Part shown: positions 4,511-6,569 of the stretch, one piece after another
Position numbering within the stretch: position 1 is the first letter of the stretch
Layout of the letters: each line of letters begins with the position of its first letter
Source: Flaviramulus sp.
GTDB taxonomy: Bacteria; Bacteroidota; Bacteroidia; Flavobacteriales; Flavobacteriaceae
Length of the DNA stretch: 6,569 nt
Direction: 5' to 3'
Assembly: GCA_023255235.1 (NCBI GenBank)
Contig: JALRJA010000010.1
Coordinates: forward strand, 1-6,569
The notes under the pieces: generated by a model
The model's database searches: none
Told to the model about the DNA's origin: nothing
What the model saw: the letters and a program-made list of their open reading frames with translations, nothing else
Made by a program: the position numbers and the translations under genes

Positions 4511-6569
4511 ATGCTTTCCTATATTATAAATTTCAGTATAAAGAATAAGTTTGTAATACTCTTATTCACAACTTTCATCATTGGGTTCGGATTGTTTTCA
4601 CTATTACAAATTCCTATTGGAGCTGTACCAGATGTTACTAATAATCAAGTACAAGTAATTACAACATCACGCAACTTATCTACTCAAGATATGGAGCAAT
4701 TTATTACTTATCCGGTAGAATTAGAAATGGCAAATTTACCTGGTGTTGAAGAAATTCGCTCTATTTCAAAATTTGGTTTATCGGTAGTTACAATAGTTTT
4801 TAATGATGATATGGGTACCTATTTACCTAGGCAGCTTATTGCTGAAAAAATTAAATTGGCAGCCGATAAAATTCCTGAAAATTTTGGAACTCCCACAATG
4901 GGTCCAATAACTACAGGATTAGGAGAAATTTATCAATACATACTTGATGTTAAGCCAGAATTTAAAGCCAATTATACTGCTCAAGATTTACGCACCATAC
5001 AAGATTGGATAGTAAAACGGCAACTTTCAGGAATACCTGGTGTGGTTGAAGTAAATACTTGGGGCGGGTTTTTAAAGCAATACGAAGTAGCTATCAATAC
5101 TGAAAAATTGAATGCTATGAACATAACTGCAAAAGAGGTATTTACCGCTTTAGAAATGAATAACAGTACCTCAGGAGGTGGATATATAGAAAAAATAAAT
5201 CAAGCTTTTTTTATTCGTGGTGAAGGTTTGGTTACTTCTTTAGAAGACATTAAAAATAGTGTTATTAAAACTGAAAATAATTTACCTATTTATATTAAAG
5301 ATGTTGCCAATGTTGGATTTGGAAATGCAACTCGATTTGGTGCAATTACCGGAAATGGCGAGGGCGAAAAAGTACTTGGGCAAGTAATGATGCTTAAAGA
5401 TGCTAACTCTAAAAAGGTAATTGAAGCCGTTAAAGAACGTGTTGCATTAATTTCAAAATCACTTCCAGAAGGCGTTTATATTAATGCGTTTCTTGACAGA
5501 AGTGAACTTATATCTAAAACTACCTTTACTGTATCTGAAAACCTAATTTTAGGATGTCTAATAGTTATTTTTGTTGTTGTTTTACTCTTAGGAAACTTAC
5601 GGTCTGGACTCGTGGTAGCTTCAGTTATTCCTTTATGTTTACTTTTTGCATTATCATTAATGTATATTTTTGGTGTTGATGCTAATTTGATGAGCCTTGG
5701 TGCTATAGATTTTGGAATTATTATAGATGGTGCTGTAATTATTATTGAGTACATTACCTATCAAATAACTCTAAAAGCCGATAAAATTAATATTGTTCCT
5801 AAAGCTGAACAACACTCTATTAAAGATACAATTACATTTCAAGGAGCATCAAAAATGATGAATTCTGCTGTTTTTGGTCAGCTTATTATCTTAATCGTTT
5901 TCATTCCTATTTTGTCTTTATCAGGCGTTGAAGGCAAAATGTTTAAACCTATGGCTTTAACATTCAGTTTTGCACTAATTGGTGCCATGATTTTATGCTT
6001 TACCTATGTGCCAGTTGTAGCATCTTTAATTTTAAAACCATCAAAGTTTTCTAATAAAAATGTATCTGTTGTAATAATGAAGTGGGTTAATAAAATATAT
6101 GAACCAACAATAAATTGGGCATTGCAAAGTAAGCGATTTGTACTTATTGTTGCTAGTTTACTATTGGCACTATCTGTTTATCTATATACCTCAATGGGTG
6201 GTGAATTTGTACCAACATTAGATGAAGGCGATTTTGTAATTCAACCAGTACTTAAAACAGGAACATCTTTAAGTAATACAGTAAAGATTACTACCGAAAT
6301 AGAGACAATACTACTTGAAAAATTTCCCGAAGTAAAACAAGTAGTAACACGCATAGGTGCGGCAGAAGTACCTACAGATCCTATGTCTATGGAAGAAAGT
6401 GATGTTATTATTATTTTAAAACCAAAAAATGAATGGACTTCTGCAAGCTCAAAAGATGAATTGGCAGACAAGTTTAAAGATGCTCTTTCTGTTATTTCTG
6501 GTATGGAAGTAGAGTTTACCCAACCTATTGAAATGCGTTTTAATGAGTTAATAACGGGTGTACGAGCAG
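4511..6569 (+). CDS. czcA: CzcA-type divalent heavy-metal efflux RND permease, C-terminus cut by window edge
   Basis: This is an inner-membrane proton/metal antiporter of the HME-RND family, expected to export Zn/Co/Cd or Ni with a fusion protein and outer-membrane channel. ATG 4511 gives a short cytoplasmic start and TM1 (about residues 10-32, ending LQIPIGAVPDVT). Porter motifs follow, including GPITTGLGEIYQY. TM4 reads GAIDFGIIIDGAVIIIE: D400, D406 and E413 match the D402, D408 and E415 that CzcA of Cupriavidus needs for proton/cation antiport (numbers from memory), an offset of 2. The Asn usual after this Glu is Tyr here. The second porter half begins with GGEFVPTLDEGDF, then PTDPMSMEESDV and QPIEMRFNELITGVRA (671-686), where the window ends. 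The CusA three-Met pattern is absent from the visible part. About one third of a normal RND protein is missing. Some Bacteroidota homologues carry a C-terminal TolC-like fusion, which cannot be judged here. The family is secure; the exact metal is inferred. Confidence 0.95.
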   Translation, partial: MLSYIINFSIKNKFVILLFTTFIIGFGLFSLLQIPIGAVPDVTNNQVQVITTSRNLSTQDMEQFITYPVELEMANLPGVEEIRSISKFGLSVVTIVFNDDMGTYLPRQLIAEKIKLAADKIPENFGTPTMGPITTGLGEIYQYILDVKPEFKANYTAQDLRTIQDWIVKRQLSGIPGVVEVNTWGGFLKQYEVAINTEKLNAMNITAKEVFTALEMNNSTSGGGYIEKINQAFFIRGEGLVTSLEDIKNSVIKTENNLPIYIKDVANVGFGNATRFGAITGNGEGEKVLGQVMMLKDANSKKVIEAVKERVALISKSLPEGVYINAFLDRSELISKTTFTVSENLILGCLIVIFVVVLLLGNLRSGLVVASVIPLCLLFALSLMYIFGVDANLMSLGAIDFGIIIDGAVIIIEYITYQITLKADKINIVPKAEQHSIKDTITFQGASKMMNSAVFGQLIILIVFIPILSLSGVEGKMFKPMALTFSFALIGAMILCFTYVPVVASLILKPSKFSNKNVSVVIMKWVNKIYEPTINWALQSKRFVLIVASLLLALSVYLYTSMGGEFVPTLDEGDFVIQPVLKTGTSLSNTVKITTEIETILLEKFPEVKQVVTRIGAAEVPTDPMSMEESDVIIILKPKNEWTSASSKDELADKFKDALSVISGMEVEFTQPIEMRFNELITGVRA

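Noticed and set aside
5476..5754. Open minus-strand frame of 92 codons opposite the CzcA-type gene
   Set aside because: Overlaps the TM2-TM4 coding region including the D/D/E motif; a shadow.
6241..6471. Open minus-strand frame of 76 codons opposite the CzcA-type gene
   Set aside because: Lies wholly within conserved porter sequence on the other strand; a shadow.
1..6569. Signs of a mobile element, CRISPR array, tRNA or rRNA
   Set aside because: No transposase or integrase frame, no terminal or regularly spaced repeats, and no tRNA-like or rRNA-like sequence seen; nearly all DNA is accounted for by four genes and a short regulatory region.

Overview
The window is AT-rich and looks like a member of the Bacteroidota, most likely family Flavobacteriaceae. 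The evidence is A/T-ending codons throughout, start codons without Shine-Dalgarno sequences, TAnnTTTG-type -7 promoter boxes, and two small secreted protein types that I know from flavobacteria. It holds a divergent heavy-metal efflux locus and no sign of mobile elements, RNA genes or CRISPR.

Layout. The left half (minus strand) is a large CusA-type RND pump of the Cu(I)/Ag(I) class. It starts at 3299 and runs off the left edge after 1099 codons. Upstream on the same strand, after a 106-bp spacer holding a strong hairpin and a T-tract, is a 137-residue HYC_CC_PP family protein (3819-3406), rich in Cys and Met. A divergent intergenic region of about 200 bp (3820-4037) carries outward-facing promoter boxes and three inverted repeats. 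On the plus strand, a small His-rich and acidic secreted protein (4038-4436, TTG start) is followed after 74 bp by a second RND pump (4511 to the right edge, 686 codons seen). This one is CzcA-type, with the Asp-Asp-Glu signature of divalent-cation exporters.

How the genes may work together. The pumps are related but belong to different substrate classes. The left one keeps the three-methionine Cu(I)/Ag(I) site of CusA; the right one keeps the D/D/E intramembrane motif of CzcA. Each transcription unit begins with a small exported protein whose potential ligands suit its own pump: thiols and thioethers for Cu(I), imidazoles and carboxylates for Zn/Co/Cd/Ni. My inference is that these are pump-matched periplasmic metal-binding accessory proteins under divergent, probably metal-responsive control. 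No membrane-fusion protein, outer-membrane channel, CusF or regulator gene lies in the window, so those partners must be outside it or elsewhere in the genome.
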